Positions 1-7,769 of a stretch of DNA of 36,268 bases are shown in pieces; the stretch's first letter is position 1, and each line of letters starts with the position of its first letter. The notes beneath the pieces were generated by a model. The model had not been told where the DNA came from, ran no database searches, and was given only the letters and a program-made list of their open reading frames with translations. Origin of the DNA: Erythrobacter sp. UBA1916 (lineage in GTDB: Bacteria; Pseudomonadota; Alphaproteobacteria; Sphingomonadales; Sphingomonadaceae); assembly GCA_002337385.1 (NCBI GenBank), contig DDFY01000035.1:8933-45200 (forward strand), in the 5' to 3' direction. Both the position numbers and the translations under genes were made by a program.

Positions 1-327
1 TTTCCCGCCTTCACCCGCTTCAACCTGTTCCTGCGCGATCGCTTCGCCTGCCAGTATTGTGGCAGCGAGAAAAACCTGACCTTCGACCATGTCGTGCCGC
101 GCCGCCTCGGCGGGAAGACGACCTGGGAGAACATCTCCACCGCCTGCGCCCCGTGCAACATGAAGAAGGGCGGGCGCACGCCGCAACAGGCGGGCATGCG
201 GCTGCAATATCAACCGATCCGGCCGACCAGCTGGCAGTTGCAACAGCATGGCAAGGCCTTTCCGCCGAACTATCTGCACGAAACCTGGCGTGACTGGCTG
301 TATTGGGACATCGAACTCGAGGCCTAA
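1..327 (+). CDS. HNH endonuclease, C-terminal part (5' end outside window)
   Basis: The reading frame is open from base 1 and ends at TAA 325-327, leaving 108 codons of the C-terminal part. The HNH zinc-type core is intact: Cys17-x2-Cys20, Asp29-His30, Asn44 and Cys49-x2-Cys52 (window codon numbers). This arrangement is typical of the bacterial 5-methylcytosine-type HNH nucleases of about 170-190 residues, where two CxxC pairs hold a zinc and the Asp-His pair with the Asn forms the metal-dependent nuclease site. Internal ATGs at 57 and 94 belong to other frames. The tail after the core (SWQLQQHGKAFPPNYLHETW) is common in these chromosomal HNH proteins, whose cellular role is not defined. The family call is firm; the function is not known. 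Confidence 0.85.
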   Translation, partial: FPAFTRFNLFLRDRFACQYCGSEKNLTFDHVVPRRLGGKTTWENISTACAPCNMKKGGRTPQQAGMRLQYQPIRPTSWQLQQHGKAFPPNYLHETWRDWLYWDIELEA

Positions 328-337
328 GGCGCGCGCC

Positions 338-760
338 CTACTGATCGATCACTCGCGTGTGCGGGTGATGCTTGTCGAGGTGCTTCTTCACGATCCTGAG
401 GTTGCGCGTGTTCGAGCGGAACAGGAAATCGAACAGGTCGCCCGCCACCGGCACCGCCCCCACCACGCTATCGAAGGCAACATTGCCCGCCATGCGCGCC
501 AGCTTCCACTTCGGCATGCCAAGGTTGCGCGCCTCCCACACGATATAGGCGCCCATCGCCATCCCGATGATGTCGCCAGCCACGGGAATGAGCCCGACCA
601 GTGCGTCGAGCCCGACCGGGCGGTTGATGCCGGGAACGACGAAGCTGCGTTCGAGCAGAATTTCCATCGCCTCGATCCGGCGGCGCACCGAATGGGGATC
701 GTTGCCGAGCGGCAGGTCGGCGGTCAGGGGCCGCGGTCTGGACTGCATTGGCGTTGGCAT
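338..760 (-). CDS. DUF4112 family membrane-associated protein
   Basis: A 140-residue protein of the DUF4112 family, whose function is unknown. The diagnostic feature is a duplicated block: a hydrophobic stretch ending in PVAGD occurs twice (GLIPVAGD and GAVPVAGD), each followed by an apolar or aromatic segment, suggesting two membrane-inserted hairpins. The start is taken at ATG 760 because a GAGGAG ribosome site sits about 7 bases upstream; ATG 766 would leave only one base of spacing. Longer reading to 913 would run far into the next gene. It lies 19 bases downstream of the solute-binding lipoprotein gene and is probably co-transcribed. The C-terminus is basic and His-rich. Confidence 0.75.
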   Translation of the reverse strand: MPTPMQSRPRPLTADLPLGNDPHSVRRRIEAMEILLERSFVVPGINRPVGLDALVGLIPVAGDIIGMAMGAYIVWEARNLGMPKWKLARMAGNVAFDSVVGAVPVAGDLFDFLFRSNTRNLRIVKKHLDKHHPHTRVIDQ

Positions 761-779
761 GGGCATGCTCCTCGCCAAA

Positions 780-2321
780 CTATCTGGGGACTTCGGCCAT
801 CGGCGGCAAGGGATGGAAGGCATAGCGGTTGGGTGAGAAACCCTTCGAACCGCTGCGCACCAGCGACCAGCGGATCGGCGCGCCAATCGGAATATAAACG
901 TTTTCGCGCGCAAGTTGCAGCTCCGCCTGTGCGATCAGGCTGGCACGCACTATCGGATCAAGCGCGTTCATAGACTGGGCGACAAAGCTATCGGCCTGCT
1001 CGCTGCAAAGCCCCTGCCGAAGCGAGCAGGCGAACTGGTTGAGGAACCAGCGCGGATCGGAAAAGCGGGCTACCCGGTCGACCAACACCAGATCGGCCTT
1101 GGCGGGATCGTCCGCCCGCTCGAGCCGGATGTTAACCGTCGCCAGCTGTTCGGCCAGACCTTGCAGCAGCAGGTCCAGCCCCGGACCTTCGCCAATCGCC
1201 AGAGTAAGACGCGCTGGGCCCGGTGCTTCGCTTTCCTGCCGAGCGAGATACTGCCGCACGCGGGCGCTCGCGGTGTCGCGGCGTTCTTCAAGCGACTGGT
1301 CGGCCCAGCGTTCGCCCACAAGGCCGGGGTCGCCGGGCAGATCCGGGGCGACCAGGCGCGAACTCGCCGCCCAGCCGCCGACGTTGAAGGGTGCCATCAC
1401 TGCGGGCCGGTCAAGCGCCATGGCGACCGCTTCGCGCAAGACGGGCTCTTCGAGCAGCCCCTTCGCTTCGCGGACCCGCAGGCCGAACAACCCGATCGCC
1501 GGATCGATCTGCAAGGTTCCGCGCGAGAGCGGGCCGATATCGACCAGCGGCAAGTGGTTGATCCGCCCGCCCAGCACGATGCTGGCCTCGCCATCGTCGA
1601 ACAAGGCAAGTGCCCGGGGTGCCGGCGCGGGCACAAGCACCAGGTCGCGCACATCTTCCTGCCACTCCGGCTCATCGGGAAAGCCGCGCTCGACGGGCGG
1701 CTTGAACCTGAACAGCAGTTCTTCGGCTGGCGGTTCTTCGCCCCCGCTGGCCGGTAGCTCGATCCGCTCCAGCGTCATCGGCCCCGTGCCCTCTTCGCGC
1801 AGCGCAAGTTCGGGTTGCGCAAGCAGGGTGAGCAGTTCGGGCACAGGCGTGGTCAGGCGGATTTCGACGACGCGGCCGGTCATCGCGCGGATCTCGTCGA
1901 TTGGCGAAAGATCGAGGCCCAGCGAGGTACCCCGCAGCGCCCTGAGGTTGCGCCGCAGCGCGTCGCGCACCGATTCCGCGCTCATCTCGCCGCCATCGGC
2001 CCACTCGTCCTCACGCAGACGGAAAATGAAGCTCAGGCCATCGTCGGTCACGATCCAGCGTTCGGCCAGCGCAGGCACGACCTCACCGCGCGCATCGAGC
2101 GCAACCAGGCCCGATTCGGTCGCCGCACGCACCAGCTGCGCGCCATTCGAAAGGCGCAGCCCACTCGTCAGCAAGTCCTCTTCGCTGCCGATCCAGGCGA
2201 CCGTAAACTCGCCATCAGAACCCTGCCCGCAACCAGCCAGCGACAGCGCGAGGCCGCAGACCAGCGGACGAAGCAGCCGATGCAGAGTGAGATGTCGAAA
2301 CCGAGCGAGAGAGGGCAGCAT
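780..2321 (-). CDS. ABC transporter solute-binding lipoprotein (family 5-like)
   Basis: A protein of about 513 residues with an N-terminal lipoprotein signal: a basic leader, a Leu-rich core and the lipobox L-A-G-C, with the lipidated Cys at about residue 31. The mature part resembles the extracytoplasmic solute-binding proteins of peptide/nickel-type ABC importers (SBP family 5): an early segment with ALAERW and DGLSFIFRLREDEWADG, close to the family's usual pattern, followed by alternating alpha/beta sequence. No permease or ATPase gene is adjacent, so the substrate cannot be inferred. The start is uncertain: ATG 2321 lacks a clear ribosome site, and an in-frame TTG at 2357 would add 12 residues. 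The alternative is an orphan binding protein with a sensing role. Confidence 0.7.
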   Translation of the reverse strand: MLPSLARFRHLTLHRLLRPLVCGLALSLAGCGQGSDGEFTVAWIGSEEDLLTSGLRLSNGAQLVRAATESGLVALDARGEVVPALAERWIVTDDGLSFIFRLREDEWADGGEMSAESVRDALRRNLRALRGTSLGLDLSPIDEIRAMTGRVVEIRLTTPVPELLTLLAQPELALREEGTGPMTLERIELPASGGEEPPAEELLFRFKPPVERGFPDEPEWQEDVRDLVLVPAPAPRALALFDDGEASIVLGGRINHLPLVDIGPLSRGTLQIDPAIGLFGLRVREAKGLLEEPVLREAVAMALDRPAVMAPFNVGGWAASSRLVAPDLPGDPGLVGERWADQSLEERRDTASARVRQYLARQESEAPGPARLTLAIGEGPGLDLLLQGLAEQLATVNIRLERADDPAKADLVLVDRVARFSDPRWFLNQFACSLRQGLCSEQADSFVAQSMNALDPIVRASLIAQAELQLARENVYIPIGAPIRWSLVRSGSKGFSPNRYAFHPLPPMAEVPR

Positions 2322-2392
2322 GGCCGCTGGATTACGCAGCCTGCGCGCGCGCTTCAATGGTGGCGTGAAAATGACCTCGACCGGGCGGGAGA

Positions 2393-2737
2393 TCAGAGCT
2401 TGCGAAACTGTTCACCGCGCTTGCTTGCGCTAGCCGCCGGTGAGCCGGCAGTGTGAAGTGGCTCGCGCGCTTGCTTGGGGTCGATTTCGTCGATGAAGGC
2501 AATGCCGAAGCGATTGTCCTGGCGCCAGGCCACCGTGCCCTTCACCCAGCCGATGTTGCGCAGCTCGACCTCGACCGGTGCGCCGCGGCCGACTTCGACC
2601 TCGCCCTCGGCCATCATTCCGCCTGCCGAAAGATTGCGGACCTTGACGCGATGAAGCTGATCCAAGCCATCGACCCGCACCTGCGCGAGCAGGAACAGGC
2701 TGTCGCGATTGACCTGGCGGGTTTCAACATTGCTCAT
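2393..2737 (-). CDS. PilZ domain protein
   Basis: A 114-residue single-domain PilZ protein. Both cyclic-di-GMP motifs are visible: RxxxR at residues 7-11 (RQVNR) and the (D/N)xSxxG motif at 35-40 (NLSAGG), followed by the beta-barrel stretch GWVKGTVAWRQDNRFGIAF. PilZ domains with both motifs normally bind c-di-GMP and pass the signal to a partner; no partner is encoded beside it. The start at ATG 2737 is preferred, since the longer reading begins with TTG 2758 and would put the GGAAGGA ribosome-binding stretch inside the gene. The C-terminal 25 residues are polar and probably disordered. Confidence 0.85.
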   Translation of the reverse strand: MSNVETRQVNRDSLFLLAQVRVDGLDQLHRVKVRNLSAGGMMAEGEVEVGRGAPVEVELRNIGWVKGTVAWRQDNRFGIAFIDEIDPKQAREPLHTAGSPAASASKRGEQFRKL

Positions 2738-2838
2738 TGCCGGAATGGTTCCTTCCAATGCTGTCGCCTTCGGGTGAACGTTCGCAGGCGTGACTTGTTG
2801 TGCAACGCCAACAGACTTGTCTTTGCGCGCCTAACGAG

Positions 2839-2866
2839 GCGTTAATCAGGCACCACGTCCTGTCAA
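2839..2866 (-). promoter_or_regulatory. candidate promoter for the pilZ gene
   Basis: On the minus strand a perfect -35 hexamer TTGACA (2861-2866) is followed after 16 bases by TAACGC (2839-2844), which could act as a weak -10. Alphaproteobacterial promoters often have a good -35 and a poor -10. It lies in the dksA-pilZ gap about 100 bases upstream of the PilZ start. Confidence 0.3.
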
Positions 2867-2882
2867 CATGTCCCAGAATGGG

Positions 2883-3341
2883 TCAGTCGTCGCGGGAAAT
2901 CTTTTCACGCCGTTCATGCGCTTCCTGCGCTTCAACGGTCATGGTGGCAATGGGGCGCGCGATCAGACGGTTGATCCCGATCGGGTCGCCCGTCACCTCG
3001 CAATAGCCATATTCACCCTCGTCGATCCGGCGCAGGGCCGACTCGATCTTGGAGATCAGCTTGCGCTGCCGATCGCGGGTGCGCAGTTCGATCCCCCAGT
3101 CGGTTTCGCTGGAAGCGCGGTCGTTGAGGTCCGGCTCCCGGATCGGGCCATCCTGCAAATTTTGCAGGGTGCCCACCGACGCTTCGAGAATCGAGCGCTT
3201 CCATTCGAGCAGCAGCACCCGGAAATAGTTCAGCTGCTTGTCCGACATATATTCTTCGTTCTCATCCGGCGCATAGTCGCGCGGCAAGGCCCGCTTGGCC
3301 TTCATGAGAACGTCGATGTCGTCGCCTGTGACAGACGCCAT
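2883..3341 (-). CDS. dksA: RNA polymerase-binding transcription factor DksA
   Basis: A 152-residue DksA/TraR-family protein. DksA enters the RNA polymerase secondary channel and, with ppGpp, reprograms transcription during stringent response. The coiled-coil tip motif DxxDxA is present at residues 71-76 (DLNDRA). The zinc-finger region (YGYCEVTGDPIGINRLIARP) keeps only one cysteine, C114, instead of four, a common alphaproteobacterial form that folds without canonical zinc binding. The start is ATG 3341, preceded by GGAG at suitable distance; the longer frame begins with TTG 3368. It is probably transcribed from the divergent region shared with the Sel1-type gene. Confidence 0.9.
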   Translation of the reverse strand: MASVTGDDIDVLMKAKRALPRDYAPDENEEYMSDKQLNYFRVLLLEWKRSILEASVGTLQNLQDGPIREPDLNDRASSETDWGIELRTRDRQRKLISKIESALRRIDEGEYGYCEVTGDPIGINRLIARPIATMTVEAQEAHERREKISRDD

Positions 3342-3437
3342 GATTACGTTGCTCCGCACCCAGTTCAAAAGGACCGCCCATCCTGCGGATCAATCGGGCC
3401 GGACCCGTTCAAACAGGTCTCTGTTACGCCAAACTCC

Positions 3438-3466
3438 TTGGGCCATCGATGGGGCGCGCCTATAGT
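3438..3466 (+). promoter_or_regulatory. candidate promoter toward the Sel1-type gene
   Basis: TTGGGC (3438-3443), 17 bases, then TATAGT (3461-3466). The -10 falls in a hairpin-forming inverted repeat (GGCGCGCCTA / TAGGCGTGCC, 3453-3475, one mismatch). Transcription from here would read through the CtrA-like box and give a leader of about 145 bases. The -35 is weak. Confidence 0.3.
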
Positions 3467-3536
3467 AGGCGTGCCAGAGCCAGACAAGCGGCAAGTTTAG
3501 ATCGTCCCGAACTAGCAACAGAAAACAGCCCCCATA

Positions 3537-3561
3537 TTAACCAAATATTGACCATATTTGG
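3537..3561. promoter_or_regulatory. CtrA-like box overlapping a 21-bp palindrome
   Basis: TTAA (3537-3540), seven bases, then TTGA (3548-3551): seven of eight conserved positions of the CtrA full site TTAA-N7-TTAA. The overlapping arms CCAAATAT (3541-3548) and ATATTTGG (3554-3561) are a perfect dyad around a 5-base centre. It lies 58 bases before the Sel1-type start, in a strikingly AT-rich patch. Confidence 0.45.
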
Positions 3562-3618
3562 CGGAACATCGTGCCATGGTTTCCGAGATCGCTTTCTCGG
3601 ACCAGATGGGGACGATCA

Positions 3619-3951
3619 ATGGAACTTGTGAGACAGCAGACGTTTGGCACTATCACACCTGCCGATATCAGCAGTGCGGACATCATGGTGGCGCAATGCC
3701 TGGCCGATGCAGCGCAGGGGGATATCGAGGCCTACTTCAACCTTGGTGTAGCCTTTTCAACCGGCAGCCACGGGGTCGATTGCGAACTGATCGAGGCTCA
3801 TAAATGGTTCAACCTTGCCGCGGCCGCCGGTCACGAGGAAGCCAGCTGGTGCCGCGCCGATGTCGCCGACGAAATGTCCGCGCGCGAAGTGGCCGAAGCA
3901 CAGCGCCGGGCGCGCGAATGGCTGCGCACCGACTTTAGCAAGTGCGCCTGA
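3619..3951 (+). CDS. Sel1-like repeat protein, small
   Basis: A 110-residue protein with one recognisable Sel1/TPR-like repeat pair: AAQGDIEAYFNLGVAFSTGS then AHKWFNLAAAAGHEEA, the alpha-alpha hairpin signature of Sel1-like scaffolds. No signal peptide or membrane segment is present, so it is probably cytosolic and mediates protein contact. ATG 3619 is chosen because GGGGACG sits upstream at normal spacing; the longer frame from 3571 starts in the leader. The gene ends exactly where the opposing acyltransferase gene ends (3951/3952). The CtrA-like box upstream suggests cell-cycle or motility-linked control, which is inference. Confidence 0.75.
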   Translation: MELVRQQTFGTITPADISSADIMVAQCLADAAQGDIEAYFNLGVAFSTGSHGVDCELIEAHKWFNLAAAAGHEEASWCRADVADEMSAREVAEAQRRAREWLRTDFSKCA

Positions 3952-5091
3952 TCACCCTTTCCTGAACGGGGTCATTTCCCCCAGCCGAAGCTGGTCGAGC
4001 GCAATGCCGCGCCGTTCCGCCTCGACAAATTCGGCCACAGCCCGGCGAAAGTCCGGATGCGCGATGTAGTGAAACGAGGTGGTCGCGACCGGCTCGTAGC
4101 CCCGCGCCAGCTTGTGCCCGCCCTGGGCCCCCGCCTCGACCCGGTCGAGCCCCAGTTCGATCGCCAGATCGATGGCGCGATAGTAACACAGCTCGAAATG
4201 CAGGAACGGCTTGTCGACCAGGCAGCCCCAGTAGCGCCCGTATAGCGCACTTTCCCCGATGAAGTTGAGCGCACCGGCCACCGGCTGCCCGGCCTCATCA
4301 TGCGCCAGCAGCAGCAGGATCCGCTCGCCCATTCGTTCGCCCAGCAGGTCGAAGGCCTCACGCGTCAGATAGGGCGTGCCCCACTTGCGGGCGCCAGTGT
4401 CCTGATAGAACAGCCAGAACAGGTCCCAGTGCTCGGGCCGGATAGCATCGCCGCGCAGCGCGCTGACGGTAATCCCCTCGTTCGCCGCCGCCCGCTCCTT
4501 GCGCAGGGTCTTGCGCTTGCGCGATGACAGCTCGCCCAGAAAATCGTCGAAGCTGGCATAGCCGCGGTTGGTCCAGTGGAACTGGATGTCCTCGCGCCGC
4601 AACCAGCCTGCTTGCTCGAACAGCTCCGTCTGCGCCGGTTCCACAAAGGTCGCATGGGCCGAGGACCAGCCGTTGATGTCGACCAGCTGCGCCGCCGAAC
4701 GCAACATCGGGCCCGCCAATGCCGGATCGCGCAACAAAAGCCTTGGCCCGGTCGCGGGCGTGAACGGCACGCTGATCTGCAGCTTGGGGTAGTACTCACC
4801 GCCTGCGCGCATCCAGGCATCGGCCCAGCCATGGTCGAACACATATTCGCCCTGGCTGTGCTGCTTGAGATAGGACGGCATCGCGCCCAGCAGCGCGCCA
4901 ATCTCGTCCTCGATCACGATCGGCGCGCTCTGCCATCCGGTTCCCGGCCCCACACTGCCCGAATCCTCAAGCGCGGTAAGAAACTCGTGGCTGACGAAAG
5001 GATTGTCGCGGCCAGCCAGCGCGTTCCACTCGGTTGCCGGAATTGCCCCGACCGAGGGCCGCATCGCTGCGCTGATCTTGCCGCTCGTCAT
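3952..5091 (-). CDS. COG3146 (DUF482) N-acyltransferase-like protein
   Basis: A 379-residue member of the COG3146/DUF482 family, predicted acyltransferases of the GNAT superfold related to peptidoglycan bridge-forming enzymes. Family landmarks are visible: NPFVSHEFLTALEDSG near the N-terminus, YVFDHGWADAW in the middle, LSSRKRKTLRKERA, and the C-terminal GALNFIGESALYGRYWGC and FELCYYRAIDLAIELGL. The reaction is not established. It is the last gene of a tight leftward operon: its start is 9 bases after the GDPD stop. The next in-frame ATG is at 5064. It is converging and abutting with the Sel1-type gene. Family call confident, biochemical role unknown. Confidence 0.85.
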   Translation of the reverse strand: MTSGKISAAMRPSVGAIPATEWNALAGRDNPFVSHEFLTALEDSGSVGPGTGWQSAPIVIEDEIGALLGAMPSYLKQHSQGEYVFDHGWADAWMRAGGEYYPKLQISVPFTPATGPRLLLRDPALAGPMLRSAAQLVDINGWSSAHATFVEPAQTELFEQAGWLRREDIQFHWTNRGYASFDDFLGELSSRKRKTLRKERAAANEGITVSALRGDAIRPEHWDLFWLFYQDTGARKWGTPYLTREAFDLLGERMGERILLLLAHDEAGQPVAGALNFIGESALYGRYWGCLVDKPFLHFELCYYRAIDLAIELGLDRVEAGAQGGHKLARGYEPVATTSFHYIAHPDFRRAVAEFVEAERRGIALDQLRLGEMTPFRKG

Positions 5092-5100
5092 GCCCTCGAT

Positions 5101-5850
5101 CTAGGTACGCGCCTGGAAGGCTGCCACCCCTGCGCCTTCCAGGATGGGCGCAGCCCCCGCCTCAAGCGCCCTATCGAGCAAGGCCGCGCTGTCGACAGTC
5201 CAGCTCACCAGCGGCGCCTTCCGGGCGATCTGGCGGCGCGAAAGACCGTTCGGCAGATCACGCACGTCAAGCGCAAGAAAATCGGGCTTGGCATATTCCA
5301 CGGCGAGCCGTCGCTTGATTTGCGCCATCAGCGTCGGGCGGCCCTCCTCGCTCACCACCAGCCCTTGGGGGAACGGTGAGCCATGCTTGGCAAACCAGCG
5401 CGCCACACGCGGATCGAAGCTCATCACCGCAAGCTGTCCGCGATAGCCTTCGCAATCACGCCGCACGGCCCGGCACAGCGGCCCCACGGGGCGGTCGTGC
5501 TCGGTCTTGAGTTCGAGCAGCAGCGGCACCTGCCCAGCGACCAGCCCCAGCATGTCGCGCAGAGTGGGGATGGTCTCCTCGCTATCGCGCAAGGTCAGCG
5601 CGGTCAGCTCGCCGACGCTGCGGTCGACCAGCAGCCCATCCACCTCGGTCATTCGCTCAAGGTCGGCGTCGTGAAACACCATGGCGCGCCCATCGGACGC
5701 CTTGCGCAGATCGCACTCGATGCCGAGCCCGGCCTCGATAGCCGCCGCGAAGGCGGCCATCGAGTTTTCCGGGCAGCCGTCACCGTGCAGCCCGCGATGG
5801 GCATAGGCATGCCGGCCTATCCAGCCGCAGTCCTGCGCGTATGACGCCAT
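5101..5850 (-). CDS. glycerophosphodiester phosphodiesterase
   Basis: A 249-residue GDPD-family enzyme hydrolysing glycerophosphodiesters to glycerol 3-phosphate and an alcohol. The TIM-barrel catalytic and metal residues are in place: HRG at 18-20, PENS at 27-30, ECD with Glu45 and Asp47, FHD at 59-61, and LELK at 112-115. No signal peptide is seen, so it is cytosolic, fitting recycling of lipid head groups. The start ATG 5850 lies 11 bases after the RidA stop, so the two are co-transcribed. The gene symbol is left blank because several paralogues share this architecture. Confidence 0.9.
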   Translation of the reverse strand: MASYAQDCGWIGRHAYAHRGLHGDGCPENSMAAFAAAIEAGLGIECDLRKASDGRAMVFHDADLERMTEVDGLLVDRSVGELTALTLRDSEETIPTLRDMLGLVAGQVPLLLELKTEHDRPVGPLCRAVRRDCEGYRGQLAVMSFDPRVARWFAKHGSPFPQGLVVSEEGRPTLMAQIKRRLAVEYAKPDFLALDVRDLPNGLSRRQIARKAPLVSWTVDSAALLDRALEAGAAPILEGAGVAAFQART

Positions 5851-5861
5851 GGCGGCCCCGA

Positions 5862-6323
5862 TCAGTCCGCCGCCAGCTCGATCACCGCATCGACCTCGAC
5901 CGCCGCGCCAAGCGGCAGGGCCGGAACGCCAACCGCGGCGCGCGCGTGCTTGCCCAGTTCGCCGAACACCTCTGCCATCAGTTCCGAGGCGCCATTGGCG
6001 ATCTTCGGCTGGTCGGTGAAATCGGCGCTCGAATTGATGAACGCCCCGAGCTTTACGATGCGGCTCACCCGATCAAGCGAGATGCCCGCGCCTTCCAGCT
6101 GGGCCAGGATCATCAGGCCGCAGGCCCGCGCCGCTGCCGCGCCCTGTTCCAGCGTGACATCCTCGCCCAGCCGTCCGGTGACGAGCTTGCCGTCGATGAA
6201 GGGCAGCTGGCCCGAGACATGGGCGAGATTGCCGCTCACCACGACCGGCACATAGGCGGCAACGGGTGCAGCTGCGGCAGGCAGGGTGATTCCCAATTCG
6301 GAAAGACGGGCGGCGATAGTCAT
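5862..6323 (-). CDS. RidA family (YjgF/YER057c/UK114) protein
   Basis: A 153-residue RidA-fold protein. RidA enzymes deaminate reactive enamine/imine intermediates released by PLP enzymes; this longer clade (about 150 residues, starting MTIAARLSELGI) is less well characterised than archetypal RidA. The usual core is visible: VSGNLAHVSGQLPF, then KLGAFINSSADFTDQPKIANG and the HARAAVGVPALPLGAAVEVDAV segment holding the conserved Arg and Glu. The ATG at 6323 overlaps the HAD stop by four bases (ATGA), giving translational coupling, and rejects the longer frame reaching 6449. Confidence 0.9.
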   Translation of the reverse strand: MTIAARLSELGITLPAAAAPVAAYVPVVVSGNLAHVSGQLPFIDGKLVTGRLGEDVTLEQGAAAARACGLMILAQLEGAGISLDRVSRIVKLGAFINSSADFTDQPKIANGASELMAEVFGELGKHARAAVGVPALPLGAAVEVDAVIELAAD

Positions 6324-6949
6324 GAACTTACTTCCTCTAGTTGGCCGGTGATCCACGGCAGGGCCTCGGCCCACGTATCGATGCGGGCATGGGCCGCACC
6401 GGCAGCATGGGCGCAGGGTACGAAGGGCGCGATTGCCGGTTCGCCGCAAAAGTGCAAGCGGCGCACCTGCGGCACGTGCTCAGCCGCCGAATGGTGATGG
6501 TTGGCGATATCGTCAATGAAGACCGCCGTGCTCGGGCTATATTCCTCCACAATCGCGCGCAGGGCGCCGCCTTTCGGCCCCTGGTTGGTGAATACGCGGG
6601 CCTCGATCCCCAGCCGCCGCAATTGCTGCGTGCGCGCTTCACTGCGCGAATCGATCAGGTTCGTCAGCACCACCACGTCGGCCTGTTCCTGCAACGTGTT
6701 GATCGCTTCGACAGCCCCGGCAATCGGCTGCTGGCTATCCATCTCGGTGTCGAAGAACAGGCCCAGCAGACGCCACATTTCCTCTTCGCCAAGCGGCCCG
6801 GATTCGCCGCGGCGGCGCATGGCCTTGGAAAATTCGTGCGTCTCCAGCTCCAGCTCGACCTGATGCTCGGCATCGAGCCAGTCGCGAAAGTGGCGGACCA
6901 TGTGCAACAGCACCTCGTCGCAGTCGGTTACGATCAGCGGACGGGTCAT
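6320..6949 (-). CDS. HAD-superfamily hydrolase
   Basis: A 209-residue haloacid dehalogenase-type phosphatase. Motif I is DCDEV with Asp9 (nucleophile) and Asp11; motif II is LTN with Thr96; Lys126 in GPKGG fits motif III; motif IV is IDD at 145-147. The short insert between motifs I and II indicates a small helical cap, as in phosphatases acting on small metabolites. The substrate cannot be told. It overlaps its neighbours by four bases on each side (DUF3572 upstream, RidA downstream), so it is the middle of a strictly coupled operon. Confidence 0.85.
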   Translation of the reverse strand: MTRPLIVTDCDEVLLHMVRHFRDWLDAEHQVELELETHEFSKAMRRRGESGPLGEEEMWRLLGLFFDTEMDSQQPIAGAVEAINTLQEQADVVVLTNLIDSRSEARTQQLRRLGIEARVFTNQGPKGGALRAIVEEYSPSTAVFIDDIANHHHSAAEHVPQVRRLHFCGEPAIAPFVPCAHAAGAAHARIDTWAEALPWITGQLEEVSS

Positions 6950-7224
6950 TCGGGCAGGCTCCTGTGATGGACCAGCGCCTGCGGCTCAACGCCAAGTGCG
7001 TCGGCTGCGGCGAGGAGGTCGGGTTCATGCGCGGCGAGAAAATCGAACACGGCCTGATGGGTGGCATTATCACCAATCGCCGCACGCAGGCCGTCAGGCG
7101 TCAGCCCGGTCAGCGCGAGGAAGCGTTCGGCGCGGTCGCCATCACTCAGAATCCAGCCGAGCGCCGCCAGTGCGAGCGCTCCGCGGTCGTGCTCCTGGCC
7201 TGATGATTCCTTTGGAATTGTCAC
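6946..7224 (-). CDS. DUF3572 family protein
   Basis: A 92-residue helical protein of the DUF3572 family, unknown function, confined largely to alphaproteobacteria. The typical stretch ALAALGWILSDGDRAERFLALTGL is followed by DGLRAAIGD and AVFDFLAAHEPDLLAAADALG. The start is GTG 7224, with no in-frame ATG downstream to replace it; GGAAAA just upstream may serve as a weak ribosome site. It is divergent from the divK-like gene with 69 bases between, an arrangement I believe is common in sphingomonads. It heads the leftward operon by four-base overlap with the HAD gene. Confidence 0.8.
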   Translation of the reverse strand: MTIPKESSGQEHDRGALALAALGWILSDGDRAERFLALTGLTPDGLRAAIGDNATHQAVFDFLAAHEPDLLAAADALGVEPQALVHHRSLPE

Positions 7225-7293
7225 TTTTCCACAAGAGCGGTAGAGGGAGGGCTTATCGGTCTGGCAAAGCGCCGGACCGCCGAGGGGCCTGCA

Positions 7294-7665
7294 ATGTCAA
7301 AACGGATCCTTGTTGTCGAGGATAACGATCTTAACCGCAAACTGTTCTGCGACGTATTGCGCGCGGGCGGTTTCTCGGTGGAGCCGGTTGCCGACGGCAA
7401 GGAAGCCATTGCCAGGGCGCGCGCTTTCGAGCCCAATCTGGTGGTTATGGACATCCAGCTGCAGGACGTCTCCGGCCTCGACCTGATCGCACACCTGAAG
7501 GGTGACAGCGCACTGATGGATGTCCCCGTGCTCGCGGTCACCGCCTATGCCGGCAAGGGCGATGAGGAGCGTATCCGCCTTTCGGGGGCGGAGGGATACC
7601 TGTCCAAACCGGTCAGCATCGGGCCGTTCATGGCCGCGGTGAAGGGTCTGGTCGGCACGAACTAG
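7294..7665 (+). CDS. divK: DivK-like single-domain response regulator
   Basis: A 123-residue receiver domain with no output domain. The phosphoacceptor is Asp53 (VVMDIQLQ), the acidic pocket is Glu9-Asp10, the switch Thr is Thr83 and the conserved Lys is Lys105 (YLSKP). The start MSKRILVVEDNDLNRKLF and the overall length match DivK, which shuttles phosphate among PleC/DivJ-type kinases and controls CtrA activity through DivL-CckA in Caulobacter. GAGGGG lies 7 bases before the ATG. No kinase is adjacent, as is usual for divK. Another single-domain regulator of the CpdR/Spo0F type is the alternative, but DivK fits best. Confidence 0.85.
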   Translation: MSKRILVVEDNDLNRKLFCDVLRAGGFSVEPVADGKEAIARARAFEPNLVVMDIQLQDVSGLDLIAHLKGDSALMDVPVLAVTAYAGKGDEERIRLSGAEGYLSKPVSIGPFMAAVKGLVGTN

Positions 7666-7769
7666 CCGGTAGCCGAAGGCCTCGCCGCCTTGACAAGCAT
7701 GCGCGCTCGGGCTTTGCCCGCGATAATTGGGGCCATTCGCCCGCGCGTAACAGCAGATAGGACCTTTCC

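Noticed and set aside
1039..2433. 464-codon plus-strand open frame
   Set aside because: Antisense to the solute-binding lipoprotein gene; low-complexity Ser/Arg-rich product typical of a high-GC shadow.
7690..7727. TTGACA (7690) with GATAAT (7722) as the acp-spt promoter
   Set aside because: The spacing is 26 bases, far beyond the usable 16-19; no other good -10 pairs with the -35.
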